64,000 bases of DNA, taken from positions 124,001-188,000 of the forward strand of contig NZ_CP042914.1 of NCBI RefSeq assembly GCF_008065135.1. Direction: 5' to 3'. This document shows positions 41,971-51,091 of this stretch, piece after piece (the first letter of the stretch is position 1; each line of letters starts with the position of its first letter). The stretch is from Roseimaritima ulvae (GTDB lineage: Bacteria; Planctomycetota; Planctomycetia; Pirellulales; Pirellulaceae). A program made the translations under genes and the position numbers. Below the pieces are notes generated by a model, which had not been told where the DNA came from, did no database searches, and saw only the letters and a program-made list of their open reading frames with translations.

Positions 41971-43260
41971 CTACTTTCGCTCGATCAGCTTCTTCATTTC
42001 GGTGGTGATCGGCATGACTTGAAAATCCTTGAAGAACATTTCGCAGTCGGTGCCGCCGTGCATTTGCAGGCCCAGCTTGCCGGTCTTCTCGCTGGCTTCG
42101 TCGATGATGTCCGAGGTGCAAAATCCGTTTAGGATCTGAACCAAGCGGTCGCCGTACGCGGCCGTGCAGGTGGTGTTCCACTGGTCATCCTTGTTGCGGA
42201 CCTTGGAGATCAGTTCGTCGTTGGTGACCACCCAGCCGCGGCCCGGAATCGTTTTGCCATCGATGATCCCGGCGGTGTGCCACAGCGCGGAGTCTTTGCT
42301 GTTGTTGGCGATTTCGTTTTGGAATCCGCGGAGCACCCACGGGGCGCTGGTTTCTTCGGCTCGAAAGTACAAAGCGCTGTTGCCGCCGTGCATGCGGTAG
42401 GTGACGCAGGCAATGAAGTCGTCGTAGTTTTTCGTCGAAATCACCAGCCCGTCTTTGCCTTGGGTCTTGGCGTGCACGCCGTGCAGCACTCCGTCTTCGG
42501 TGAAGGACCATTCTTCGGGCAGCACAAACTTGGCGTTCGACAGTTGGTATTTGCCGTCATCGCCTTTGACAAAAAACGACTCCCACTGACTCTCGCCCAA
42601 ATCTTTGACGCGGATATTCTTCCAAGCCACCGATCCGGCTTTGCCAGAATGGATTTGCAGACCGAAGAAACCCTTCATGCTGGCTGGGTCGAACATGTCG
42701 ACCACCAGTTTGCCGTTCAACCAAGTTTTGATGGATGGCCCGACGCACTGAATTTCCACATCGTTCCACTCCCCTTCACGGCAAGCGGCCTCGGCCGCGT
42801 CGATGCGGTCTTGTGGAGTGTGAGCGTCCAGCCAAATGATGCCGTGTTTATGACCGCGGCGTCCTTCGTCGTAGATTCGTCCGGTCGAGTTGCCACCGGG
42901 ACGGATTTCGTACTGATACCCGTAGACCCTTTGAGAGTTGCCTTCGGTGCGGGCGGCCGAGCGGAACTGGACGCCCGAATTGCCGGATTCCAGAAACTTG
43001 TACTGCAGCTTCAGAACGAAGTTGCCAAATTCCTGTTCGCTGCACATGAAGGTGTTGCCCGGCGTATTAGGGACACACTTTCCCACGATTGCGCCATCTT
43101 CGACGTGGTACTCTGCGGACCCACCGCGTTTGACCCAGCCGTCCAGATCGCGGCCATTAAACAGGGATACGAATCCTTCTTCGAGCTCCGCAGCCGACGC
43201 GGTCAGACCGATCGGCAGGCACAGGGCGGTGGTCATAGCCGCTATGAAAAATGTTCTCAT
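41971..43260 (-). CDS. Double DUF1080 (3-keto-disaccharide hydrolase-like) exported protein
   Basis: A 429-residue exported protein. A signal peptide ends near TASAAELE. Two DUF1080 beta-jelly-roll domains follow, residues about 28-220 (FVSLFNGRDLDGWVKRGG, FVLKLQYKFLESGNSGVQFR, WNDVEIQCVGPSIKTWLNGK) and about 230-420 (FVLPEEWSFTEDGVLHGV, YRMHGGNSALYFRAEETS, WNTTCTAAYGDRLVQILNGF). Domains of this family bind or cleave 3-keto-glycosides or other glycans. The repeat of the jelly roll suggests binding of a longer substrate or a non-catalytic partner domain. The gene is convergent with the lipoprotein copy 2. Confidence 0.88.
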   Translation of the reverse strand: MRTFFIAAMTTALCLPIGLTASAAELEEGFVSLFNGRDLDGWVKRGGSAEYHVEDGAIVGKCVPNTPGNTFMCSEQEFGNFVLKLQYKFLESGNSGVQFRSAARTEGNSQRVYGYQYEIRPGGNSTGRIYDEGRRGHKHGIIWLDAHTPQDRIDAAEAACREGEWNDVEIQCVGPSIKTWLNGKLVVDMFDPASMKGFFGLQIHSGKAGSVAWKNIRVKDLGESQWESFFVKGDDGKYQLSNAKFVLPEEWSFTEDGVLHGVHAKTQGKDGLVISTKNYDDFIACVTYRMHGGNSALYFRAEETSAPWVLRGFQNEIANNSKDSALWHTAGIIDGKTIPGRGWVVTNDELISKVRNKDDQWNTTCTAAYGDRLVQILNGFCTSDIIDEASEKTGKLGLQMHGGTDCEMFFKDFQVMPITTEMKKLIERK

Positions 43261-43461
43261 TGTTGTCTCTCTTGGGGAGGTTGGAGTCCAGGCATTAGCC
43301 GATTCATACGTAACTTGAATCTCTTCAAAGGATACACACCCGCGTTTGCGATGGTAGATGTGCGATCACGCTCGTGCCGCCCATCCACGATGCCCTCGTG
43401 ATTTGGATCTGTTAAAATCCGTCCAAACGTGATCCAACTTGTCGGCTATGAGATTCCATCG

Positions 43462-45624
43462 ATGATCAAAAAAATTTGTATGATTCTGTTGCTACCCGTT
43501 GCCGCGACTTCGGCGGCGGAGAACTTGACGGTGTTGGGCGGGGGGAGCGACGGCGGCCCGCAGTGGATTGACTGGAGTGATCCCGGCCTGATGTTGGTGC
43601 ATCATCTGAATGATTTAACCCGCCAATGCCTGACGGCTCGGGAAGCCGAAATCGCCGAATTGCAGACCGCTCAGGATTGGCAGCAGCGGCAGGCCAAGGT
43701 GCGGCGACGCCTGGATGAAATTCTCGGACCTTGGCCTGATCGTTCACCGCTGAACGCCCGCGTCACCGGCGTCATTCAGAAAGATGGCTATCGGGTGGAG
43801 AAGATCGTTTTTCAATCGATGCCTAACTTTTTTGTTACCGGGGCGCTGTTTATCCCCGAGGGACATTCCGGTCGCGGCCCGGCGATCTTGGATGTGATCG
43901 GCCATTCCGCTCAGGCATTCCGACGAGACCTTTACCAGAACGTGATCTTGAATTTAGTCCACAAGGGATTTGTGGTGTTCGCCATCGACCCGCTCGGCCA
44001 AGGAGAACGGTTGCAGTACTTCGATGCCGAGTCCGGTAAGTCGACCGTCGGAGGTTCGACCCGAGAGCATTCGCATGCGGGGATTCAGTGTTTTCTTTCC
44101 GGCCGCTCGATCGCTCGCTACTTCACCTGGGACGGCATTCGCGCGATTGACTATTTGCTCAGCCGCCCCGAGGTGGATCCGCAGCGCATCGGCGTGACGG
44201 GCTTGTCGGGAGGCGGCACGCAGAGCAGCTACATCGGCGCGGTGGATCCGCGAGTTGCCGCGGTGGCTCCGACGGGATTCATCACCAGCATTAGCCGGCT
44301 ATTGGGGTCGATCGGACCACAGGACGCCGAGCAGGTTTTCTATCGCGGTCCCCTGCTGGGCATCGACCATGCCGACCTGCTGGAAGTGCGAGCACCCAAG
44401 CCGACCCTGCAAGTGACCACCACTCGTGACTTCTTCAGCATCCAGGGCGCCCGCGAAACGGCCGCGGAAGTGCGACAGGCTTTTGAAGTGCTCGGCCATC
44501 CTGAGCATTTCGATCAGGTGGAAGACGATTACGAACACGGTTTTACGAAGCAGAATAACGAAGCCACCTACGCGTTCTTTCAACGCTTTTTGCAGCTACC
44601 CGGCAGTGCGGAGGAAACCGCTTATCCGTTTCTAACCGAAGCGGAGTTGACGGTCACCGAGACAGGACAGGTTTCCACCGCGCTCAATAGCGAGACCGTG
44701 TTTACTATCAACCGCCGGGAGACGCAGCCCTTGCGGAAGCAGCTGGACGAAGGTCGGCAGGACTTGGCTCAGCATCTGCCGCAAGCGGTGGCAGCGGCCA
44801 AACGCTTGTCCGGCTTCCGGACACCTCAATCCACCGCCGCTCCCGTCTTTCGGGGCCAGTACCAACGCGACGGTTACCGGGTGGAAAAGTGGGGGCTGCC
44901 CGGCGAGGGACAGACCGTGATTCCCACCCTGGTGTTTGTCCCCGATGAAACCGCCGCACAGGCGATCGAGCGTCCCGCCATTATCTACGCGCATGATCAA
45001 GGCAAGACCGCCGATGCGGACGTGGGCGGAGCCATTGAGCAACTGGTGCACAGCGGTTACATCGTGGCCGCCCCGGACTTGTTGGGATACGGCGAAACCC
45101 GCTATCGCTTCACACGAGGACACGCCCCCGTGCAGCCGTTTTTTAATGCCTTGATGTCGGGCCGCAGCGTGGCCGGAATCAACGCTGGGGACGCCGTTCG
45201 CGTACTAAAATTCTTGCAAGACCGCGACGACGTGAAACCCGACCAGATCGGAGCCGTCGCGGTCGGAGACGTTGGACCCGCGCTGTTGCACGCGGCCGCT
45301 TTTGAGTCTTCGATTCAGTGGCTGGTGCTTGAGGAGTCGCTAATGGACTATCAGAGCGTTGTAATGCATCCGCTGTACGACGTGAACGCCAACTCGCTGG
45401 TGGCAGCAGCGCTGACGGCCTACGACCTGCCCGATTTGTTGGCCAGCGTCGCGCCGCGACGAGTCGCCGTGTTGCAACCGAGTAACCATCTGGGAACCGC
45501 CGCGAATAAGGACGCGATCACTGCGTCGCTAGGTTTTGTCCAGCGACACTCAAAAGACCAATTGCGGATCGAAACGCAAGCCAGCGATCTTGAGCAGTTG
45601 GTCAATTGGTGTGCGCAGCGGTAG
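43462..45624 (+). CDS. Double alpha/beta hydrolase (acetyl-xylan-esterase-like), second domain degenerate
   Basis: About 720 residues from ATG 43462 (MIKKICMILLLPVAATSAAE, a signal peptide). The first domain, to about residue 390, has ILDVIGHSAQAFRRDLYQ, FVVFAIDPLGQGERL, the nucleophile in GVTGLSGGGTQSSY, and a late His in DYEHGFTKQ. The second domain (from about 430) has the same opening pattern (QRDGYRVEKWGLPGEGQT, HSGYIVAAPDLLGYGETRY) but GAVAVGDVGPALLH in place of the GxSxG nucleophile motif, so it is probably not an enzyme. The protein may deacetylate a polysaccharide. A 95-base piece of it is found at 40129-40224. Confidence 0.85.
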   Translation: MIKKICMILLLPVAATSAAENLTVLGGGSDGGPQWIDWSDPGLMLVHHLNDLTRQCLTAREAEIAELQTAQDWQQRQAKVRRRLDEILGPWPDRSPLNARVTGVIQKDGYRVEKIVFQSMPNFFVTGALFIPEGHSGRGPAILDVIGHSAQAFRRDLYQNVILNLVHKGFVVFAIDPLGQGERLQYFDAESGKSTVGGSTREHSHAGIQCFLSGRSIARYFTWDGIRAIDYLLSRPEVDPQRIGVTGLSGGGTQSSYIGAVDPRVAAVAPTGFITSISRLLGSIGPQDAEQVFYRGPLLGIDHADLLEVRAPKPTLQVTTTRDFFSIQGARETAAEVRQAFEVLGHPEHFDQVEDDYEHGFTKQNNEATYAFFQRFLQLPGSAEETAYPFLTEAELTVTETGQVSTALNSETVFTINRRETQPLRKQLDEGRQDLAQHLPQAVAAAKRLSGFRTPQSTAAPVFRGQYQRDGYRVEKWGLPGEGQTVIPTLVFVPDETAAQAIERPAIIYAHDQGKTADADVGGAIEQLVHSGYIVAAPDLLGYGETRYRFTRGHAPVQPFFNALMSGRSVAGINAGDAVRVLKFLQDRDDVKPDQIGAVAVGDVGPALLHAAAFESSIQWLVLEESLMDYQSVVMHPLYDVNANSLVAAALTAYDLPDLLASVAPRRVAVLQPSNHLGTAANKDAITASLGFVQRHSKDQLRIETQASDLEQLVNWCAQR

Positions 45625-45760
45625 GGTTAGTGTCCAGTCGTTGGCCCCGGTGGAGCGAGCAACTTGCGCCTAACCCCGCCGGCCCACGCCGCTCGCGCTT
45701 CCGCCGGGCTTGCTGGCGGGAGGCTCGGCACGGGCCTGGGGCCCATGCAACTGGCCCTCG

Positions 45761-46756
45761 CTACTTGTTGACTCGATCCATTCTTTCTTTCCAGTCTTCC
45801 AAGTACTCTTTCCGCCAGGTGCTAACGGTCTTGGCTCCGGCGCGTTTATTGGTCGCCAGACTGCGGTCGGGGTTGTCGGTCCAGTAACGCGGTCCGTGAT
45901 CGCTGGCCACATACGCGCCGCCCCAGTGCGGGGTCGTCGGATCATCGGGGTTGCCGCGCAGTAAGTACAGCAGCGAAGGCGTATCGCCCATCTTGATGTC
46001 GCGTTTCTTCTGCCAGAACAGATCGCCTAGGGCTCCGTGGCCCTTCACATGCGTGGCGACGAAGCGTTTGTTGTCCCATTCTCCGTCTTGCTGTCCGCCC
46101 ACGTACATCCCTCGAAAAGTGGTGTCGCTTTCGATCCACCACAGATCGGCATGTTGCTCAAACAGGTACTCGCGAGCTGCCTGATCTTGGGCCGTATTCC
46201 AAGAGCCGATGGAATAGACGCGGATGTCGTTCTTGATCGAAGGTTCGTCGTGGACGGCCTGAGCCACATCGGTGATGCTGCCCCAGACCAGAATCCACAA
46301 AGGTCGTTTGTCGGCTGCAAGAGCCCGCGCGATGATCCAGCGCGAGCCGGCGGTGGGTTCGCTCCAGCCTGCCCGCGGCGCCTTGTCGATCGCACCCTGC
46401 TTGGTCACTCTACGCAGCGCATCGGGCGTGGGATAAGCGCTCGAGTGGTTTTTCAGCTGCGCGTAATCGTGGGCGTAGGCATCGATGACATCCAGGATGT
46501 GCTTGCTGCGTCCGGCCTGCGGCGGAGAGGAAATCAAACCTTCAATATCGAGGACGTCGGCATACAGCAGCAGGTGCACCATGGACTGAAAATCATCCGG
46601 ATCCGATCCGCCGATGTCGGTGGAGATAATCACCCGCGGCCGTTGATCATCCAAAGCCCCACCAGGCGGTGCGGCTGTCGCCGTGGGACCGCAACCGATG
46701 ACGACTGCGAACAGTAAAGTCCCATAAGCGATCGAATGGTACAGTTTGTCGTTCAA
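45761..46756 (-). CDS. DUF1593 nucleoside-hydrolase-like lipoprotein
   Basis: About 331 residues. Start TTG 46756 is chosen because AAGGAG lies six bases before it; the longer frame runs into a repeat element. LYHSIAYGTLLFAVVIGC is a signal peptide with a lipobox-like Cys. The active-site motif is VIISTDIGGSDPDDFQSMV, an Asp-rich calcium-binding loop of the nucleoside-hydrolase fold, and LWILVWGSITDVAQAV and FRGMYVGGQ follow. DUF1593 proteins are often found among polysaccharide-degrading genes, and their substrate is uncertain. The protein is probably anchored to a membrane or exported. Confidence 0.82.
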   Translation of the reverse strand: MNDKLYHSIAYGTLLFAVVIGCGPTATAAPPGGALDDQRPRVIISTDIGGSDPDDFQSMVHLLLYADVLDIEGLISSPPQAGRSKHILDVIDAYAHDYAQLKNHSSAYPTPDALRRVTKQGAIDKAPRAGWSEPTAGSRWIIARALAADKRPLWILVWGSITDVAQAVHDEPSIKNDIRVYSIGSWNTAQDQAAREYLFEQHADLWWIESDTTFRGMYVGGQQDGEWDNKRFVATHVKGHGALGDLFWQKKRDIKMGDTPSLLYLLRGNPDDPTTPHWGGAYVASDHGPRYWTDNPDRSLATNKRAGAKTVSTWRKEYLEDWKERMDRVNK

Positions 46757-46876
46757 AACCAACTCCTTATCAAAAGTACGTTGAACCCGCAGCCGCAAGG
46801 ACGCTCTATCGCGAAGCGATTCCCGATAATAGCCGGTGGTAAGCGTAACGCTACCACCGGATTGGGAACGGAGCGG

Positions 46877-46997
46877 ATTCACTTCACTCTCCCTCTGGGA
46901 GAGTCGAGCGTCAGCGAGGAGAGGGCGACCGCGCCGCTGCAAAAATTACCAAAACCTCCCCTCGCTATGGCTCGACCCTCCTTGAAAAGGAGGGTGA
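46877..46997. repeat. Dispersed CACTCTCCCT / GAGGGAGAGTG repeat, copy B
   Basis: CACTTCACTCTCCCTCTGGG, then GAGCGTCAGCGAGGAGAGGG, then CCTCCCCTCGCTATGGCTCG and ACCCTCCTTGAAAAGGAGGG. It is the reverse complement of copy A at 30308-30425. It lies in the spacer between the divergent DUF1593 and glycoside-hydrolase-like genes (46757-47147), which contains no other supported gene. Confidence 0.8.
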
Positions 46998-47147
46998 AGA
47001 AAGCGGCCTTAAGGTCAAATGCTGCAGTTATTCATTTCACGTCCCGCGGAGGTCCACGGAGCGTGGGGCACCGTCACGGGCAAACCACGCATCTATAATA
47101 ACGACTACCTTTTCCCCTCCGCCCTACTTCCGCAGGCCAGAATCTCC

Positions 47148-49790
47148 GTGACCACAAAAGTTCTCCTGTTCGGCTTGCTGAGCTTGCTGCCCTGCTCTGT
47201 CCTGGCTGAAACCCTGCGGCTGGACGTGACACGCGACAATTCGATTGTGATGGTCGGTCGGGAATGGAACGTCAACGCCGGTCACAAGGGCCGCATCCGC
47301 ATCAAAGGGAATCAGCACATCGTGGCCATGGGCTTTGACGTGTCGGCGATTCGTGGGCGCCGCGTGAGACGAGCCGAATTGGTCTGTCAGGCGTCAGCGG
47401 AAATGATTTCGGGCGTCACGATCTCGACGATCGCAACCGCTTGGGACGAGACGAAGTCCAACGGGTTAACAGCTGGTTTAGATGGCATTGACGGTTGGGG
47501 CTACGCCGGAGCTCGCTTCCCTGCGGTGTCAGGCGGAAACGCTTTTACGTTGGTGCATCAAGCGGAATCCAAGCTTCGCGATGGCGCGTATCACTGGCAG
47601 GTTCCGCCTGATATGGTCCACGCGCTGGCCACGGGTGTGGCGTTTGGCTTGGCCATCCACGAGCACGATGCGGACTACGGTCGCAACCCTTCGATCTTTG
47701 CTCGCGAACAATCCGGCAAACAACCCTATCTGCTTGTGCAGCTGGACGATCAACCCACCGCCGCTCCCGCGGCTCCAACGGCGCTGCAGCTGATTCCCGT
47801 CGACGGCTCCCACGCGCGGCTTTCGCTGCGAGCACCGGCCAACGGTTTCGCTTACGAGCTTTCGATCGACGATTTTCCCTTGGGGCGGCACAACATTCCT
47901 CTGGTGCAGCCGGGCGCGTCGCAATCGATCCCGCTGCGCGACCTGCCCGCTTCGATCACGCGGCCGGGAGTTCATCGGATAAAAGTTGCGACGATCAATC
48001 GCACCGGGAAACGCTCGACGCCGACCGTTGCCGAAGCGGAGTTGTTTGAATCCACGCCGCCTGAGCTCCCACCGGTTACCTTGCCTGTGGCTGCAGAGGA
48101 TCCGTTGCCCGGGCTGGCCGTGATTCCCGTCACCGACAAATACGATTCCTCGGGAAAAGCGGTGGGCGAGCTGCCGCCGAACTACCGCAACCACAATTCG
48201 CTGTACGACGGCCGACAGATTCACTTGACCGCTGCGGCCGGAGAAGTCGTGGGCTTTCAAGCCCTTCTGCGAGGAAGCGGAGAAGTCTCCGTAGACCTGC
48301 GGTTCGCGGGTCCGCCCATGCGGGTCGACCTGTTTCGCGGTCTTTACGTTTCATCCCAGGGCCGGCAGATTCCCGATCCCCTGTTGCCGCTTCCCAAAAT
48401 GATTCGCTTAACGCCCGATGCGGATCAGGCGTTGTTCGCCGACGTTTACGTTCCCTTCGATGCGACCCCGGGCGTGCGGCGCGGCAAGTTGATCCTGTCG
48501 GATGGTCGCGAGCTGCCGGTGGCATTGACGATCTTACCAATCCAGCTGCCTCGCAAAGCCGCCTTCCTGTGCGAGATGAACAGTTATGGACTGCCGGATC
48601 ATGTGGACGATTTTTACGCTTTGCAGCAAGTCGCGTACGACCATCGCGTGCACGCCAATATCTTGCATTACTCGCATCACACGGCGGCGCCGGGGGCTCG
48701 CAAAAGCAACCTCGACATGCGGCTGCGGTCAGGCCGTCGGATGGACAACAAACGCTACGACGCCGTGCAGCCCGGAGCTCGACAGGTGTACTGGGACGAT
48801 TTCGTCGAAGCTTTCGGCCCGTATTTGGATGGTTCCTGCTTTCGTGACAGGCACCGCGGTCCGATTCCGGCACCGGGGTTCTATCTGACATTTCATGAAA
48901 GCTGGCCGCTGAACTGTCGAGCGTACTTCAACGGCGACTCGGATGCTTATCGAGCGTTCGCGGAAACGCCAGAGTATGCGCAGACGTATGTCAACGTACT
49001 GGCCGATTTCGCTCGTCTAGCCAAGCAACGGGACTGGACCGAAACCGGCTTCCACGTCTACTTCAATAACAAAGGGCCGCTGGATTCCAAGACCAAGGCC
49101 CCCTGGATTTTGGACGAGCCCTCGGCGTACTGGGATTACCGAGCCCTGCAGTATTACGGCGAGCTGACCGACCGCGGGCGACAGGCGGCCAGCGACGTTC
49201 AGATCGACTACCGCATCGATATCTCGCGACCGGAATACTGCCGCGGCCAACTGGATGGACGAAGCGACCTGTGGGTGGTCGCGTCTTGGGCGTTTCAGCA
49301 CTATCGTCGACTCGTGAGTGATCGCGCGGATCGTGATGGGCTGAAGGTGTGGGTCTACGGAACCTCCAATGAGGTGCACGAGAGCAACCGGCAGGTGCAA
49401 GCCTGGGCACTCGATGCCTGGCAACATGGCGCCACGGGAATCGTCCCCTGGCAGACGGTCGACAAGAGCGGCAAGGCTTTACGAGAAGCCGACCAGCTAG
49501 GGCTATTCATCTTTGACAAAGACGAGCAAGGGCAAACCGTGATCCGGCATTCCGCACGTTTGAAAGCCTATCGCGACGCCGAACAGTTGATCGCCTACCT
49601 GCAGCTGGTGGCCAAGAAGCAGGGTTGGAATGCCAGCCAAATGCGCGACTTCATCGGCCACTACACCCGATTGAGCGGTTCGGTCCGCAAACAAAACGAA
49701 GCCGACGCGGGCACCAGCCAATACGATCATCAAGGTTTGTCGGGGCTGAGCAAACTGCGACAAGCCGCAATCGAGTTGCTGCGTTCCTAG
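47148..49790 (+). CDS. Exported glycoside-hydrolase-like protein (DUF4091-like)
   Basis: About 880 residues. GTG 47148 gives a good signal peptide (MTTKVLLFGLLSLLPCSVLA); upstream codons in the same frame run into a repeat. Residues about 20-200 form a beta-sandwich like the DNRLRE/CBM96-type domains (TRDNSIVMVGREWNVNAG). A fibronectin-like stretch follows. From about 330 to the end the protein resembles the DUF4091 group: a beta domain (AAGEVVGFQALLRGSG, VDLFRGLYVS) and a TIM-barrel-like part (FYLTFHESWPLNCRAYFNG, FHVYFNNKGPLDSK, SWAFQHYRR, VWVYGTSNEVHE). The carboxylates in FHESW and NEVHE may be catalytic, but this is inference. Probably acts on polysaccharides. Confidence 0.72.
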   Translation: MTTKVLLFGLLSLLPCSVLAETLRLDVTRDNSIVMVGREWNVNAGHKGRIRIKGNQHIVAMGFDVSAIRGRRVRRAELVCQASAEMISGVTISTIATAWDETKSNGLTAGLDGIDGWGYAGARFPAVSGGNAFTLVHQAESKLRDGAYHWQVPPDMVHALATGVAFGLAIHEHDADYGRNPSIFAREQSGKQPYLLVQLDDQPTAAPAAPTALQLIPVDGSHARLSLRAPANGFAYELSIDDFPLGRHNIPLVQPGASQSIPLRDLPASITRPGVHRIKVATINRTGKRSTPTVAEAELFESTPPELPPVTLPVAAEDPLPGLAVIPVTDKYDSSGKAVGELPPNYRNHNSLYDGRQIHLTAAAGEVVGFQALLRGSGEVSVDLRFAGPPMRVDLFRGLYVSSQGRQIPDPLLPLPKMIRLTPDADQALFADVYVPFDATPGVRRGKLILSDGRELPVALTILPIQLPRKAAFLCEMNSYGLPDHVDDFYALQQVAYDHRVHANILHYSHHTAAPGARKSNLDMRLRSGRRMDNKRYDAVQPGARQVYWDDFVEAFGPYLDGSCFRDRHRGPIPAPGFYLTFHESWPLNCRAYFNGDSDAYRAFAETPEYAQTYVNVLADFARLAKQRDWTETGFHVYFNNKGPLDSKTKAPWILDEPSAYWDYRALQYYGELTDRGRQAASDVQIDYRIDISRPEYCRGQLDGRSDLWVVASWAFQHYRRLVSDRADRDGLKVWVYGTSNEVHESNRQVQAWALDAWQHGATGIVPWQTVDKSGKALREADQLGLFIFDKDEQGQTVIRHSARLKAYRDAEQLIAYLQLVAKKQGWNASQMRDFIGHYTRLSGSVRKQNEADAGTSQYDHQGLSGLSKLRQAAIELLRS

Positions 49791-49840
49791 GCTCCATCGG
49801 ATCCTCCTGCCTTGAATCGCAACCTGATGCCGTCTTTCGA

Positions 49841-51076
49841 TTACGGTTTCTGCAGAAAGACGAACGTTCCCAGTTTGGAGGCCGTGGCGACGTCGATTCG
49901 CCCGTCTTGGTTAAGATCGGTCGCTAAGATTTGCACGCCGACTCCCGACGCATCATCAATCATGTGGGGCACATAACGGACGCCGTCGGCTTCCCGCCGG
50001 AGCTCGAACCAGTAGACGACCGGGGGTGCGTTCGGTTCGATATCACCATCCGGTCCATGAGCCCAGCGACGCTTGCCGGTAATCACATCCAGCAAACCAT
50101 CGCCGTTGATATCTGCCGTTGCCAGTGCATGCGGCTGAGTGAAGGCGGCTCCGTACTGCTTGATCGCCGAACGGTCTCCCATGATCAAGTGTTCCTGAAA
50201 CGTTGGCTTTGCATCGGTACCAATTCGTTCGTACCAGGCCAACCCCCAGCCGTGGGCATCCACAGCGGAGAGGATGTCCTGGTCACCGTCGCCATCGATA
50301 TCTTGGACGAACATTTGCGCGCCGCCTCGTCCTTTTGAAAACCGTCCGCGATGGAGTTTCCATTCACGTTCTGCCGCGCCGGCTGGCGGCTGTTCGTACC
50401 AGCCGTCGTTAAGAATCAGATCCAGTCTGCCATCGTTGTTGACGTCGCCGACGCCCTGCCCGTGATAAAACTGCGGCCAATCTTCGGGAGCTCCCAGCGG
50501 AAGGAATTTCCACGGCTGCGTCGGCTGGGAAGGATCGGGCTGGATCGATCCCCAGCATCCGTCCCAGTGACAGATGACCTGCGGCACACCATCACCATCC
50601 AAATCGACCAGCGCGGGTGATTCGCCTTTAACGCGGTGAAAGGCGAAGTGTTTCTTCCAAAGCCCACCAGTCTCTCCCGGATTTTCGTACCACATTGCCT
50701 CGTGCTTATGGACACGACCGAGAACCAAGATGTCTTGACGGCCATCACCGGAAAAATCTGCGACAAAGCTGAACATGCTGTTGCTGGGACTTTCGGCCGG
50801 AGGCAAAGGCACGGGGTCGTAAAAGGCGTGCGAGACTTCAAATTTTGGACCCTCGTACCAGAACGGTCCCGCCACGATGTCTAGATTGCCATCGTTGTTG
50901 ATATCGCCAGCCGCAACGCCGTCACAGTAATATTGATCGCTGAGCACAAGGCGTCGAAACGCAATCGGGGCGGCGGGTGTGTCTGGTGTGTGAACCGAGA
51001 CATCCTCAGCACCGAGCTGCGTGCAGATCGCTAGCGAGCTCACGACTGTGAGGCTTGCGGCAAGCAAATAGTTCAT
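49841..51076 (-). CDS. Exported FG-GAP/VCBS-repeat protein
   Basis: A 411-residue protein with a signal peptide (MNYLLAASLTVVSSLAI). The mature part is made of FG-GAP/VCBS-type blades with calcium-binding DxNxDG motifs: GDINNDGNLDIVAG, ADFSGDGRQDILVLG, VDLDGDGVPQVI, GDVNNDGRLDLILNDG, QDIDGDGDQDILSAVD, ADINGDGLLDVITG and LNQDGRIDVATASK. It probably folds as a seven-bladed propeller on the cell surface or in the periplasm. The first four blades contain a conserved PFWYEGPKF or MWYENPGE segment typical of planctomycete forms. No enzymatic site is visible. Confidence 0.9.
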   Translation of the reverse strand: MNYLLAASLTVVSSLAICTQLGAEDVSVHTPDTPAAPIAFRRLVLSDQYYCDGVAAGDINNDGNLDIVAGPFWYEGPKFEVSHAFYDPVPLPPAESPSNSMFSFVADFSGDGRQDILVLGRVHKHEAMWYENPGETGGLWKKHFAFHRVKGESPALVDLDGDGVPQVICHWDGCWGSIQPDPSQPTQPWKFLPLGAPEDWPQFYHGQGVGDVNNDGRLDLILNDGWYEQPPAGAAEREWKLHRGRFSKGRGGAQMFVQDIDGDGDQDILSAVDAHGWGLAWYERIGTDAKPTFQEHLIMGDRSAIKQYGAAFTQPHALATADINGDGLLDVITGKRRWAHGPDGDIEPNAPPVVYWFELRREADGVRYVPHMIDDASGVGVQILATDLNQDGRIDVATASKLGTFVFLQKP

Positions 51077-51091
51077 GACGACACCCGTCGA

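Noticed and set aside
46757-46942. N-terminal extension of the DUF1593 protein
   Set aside because: The codons come from the dispersed repeat copy B; the TTG start with AAGGAG upstream gives a normal lipoprotein signal.
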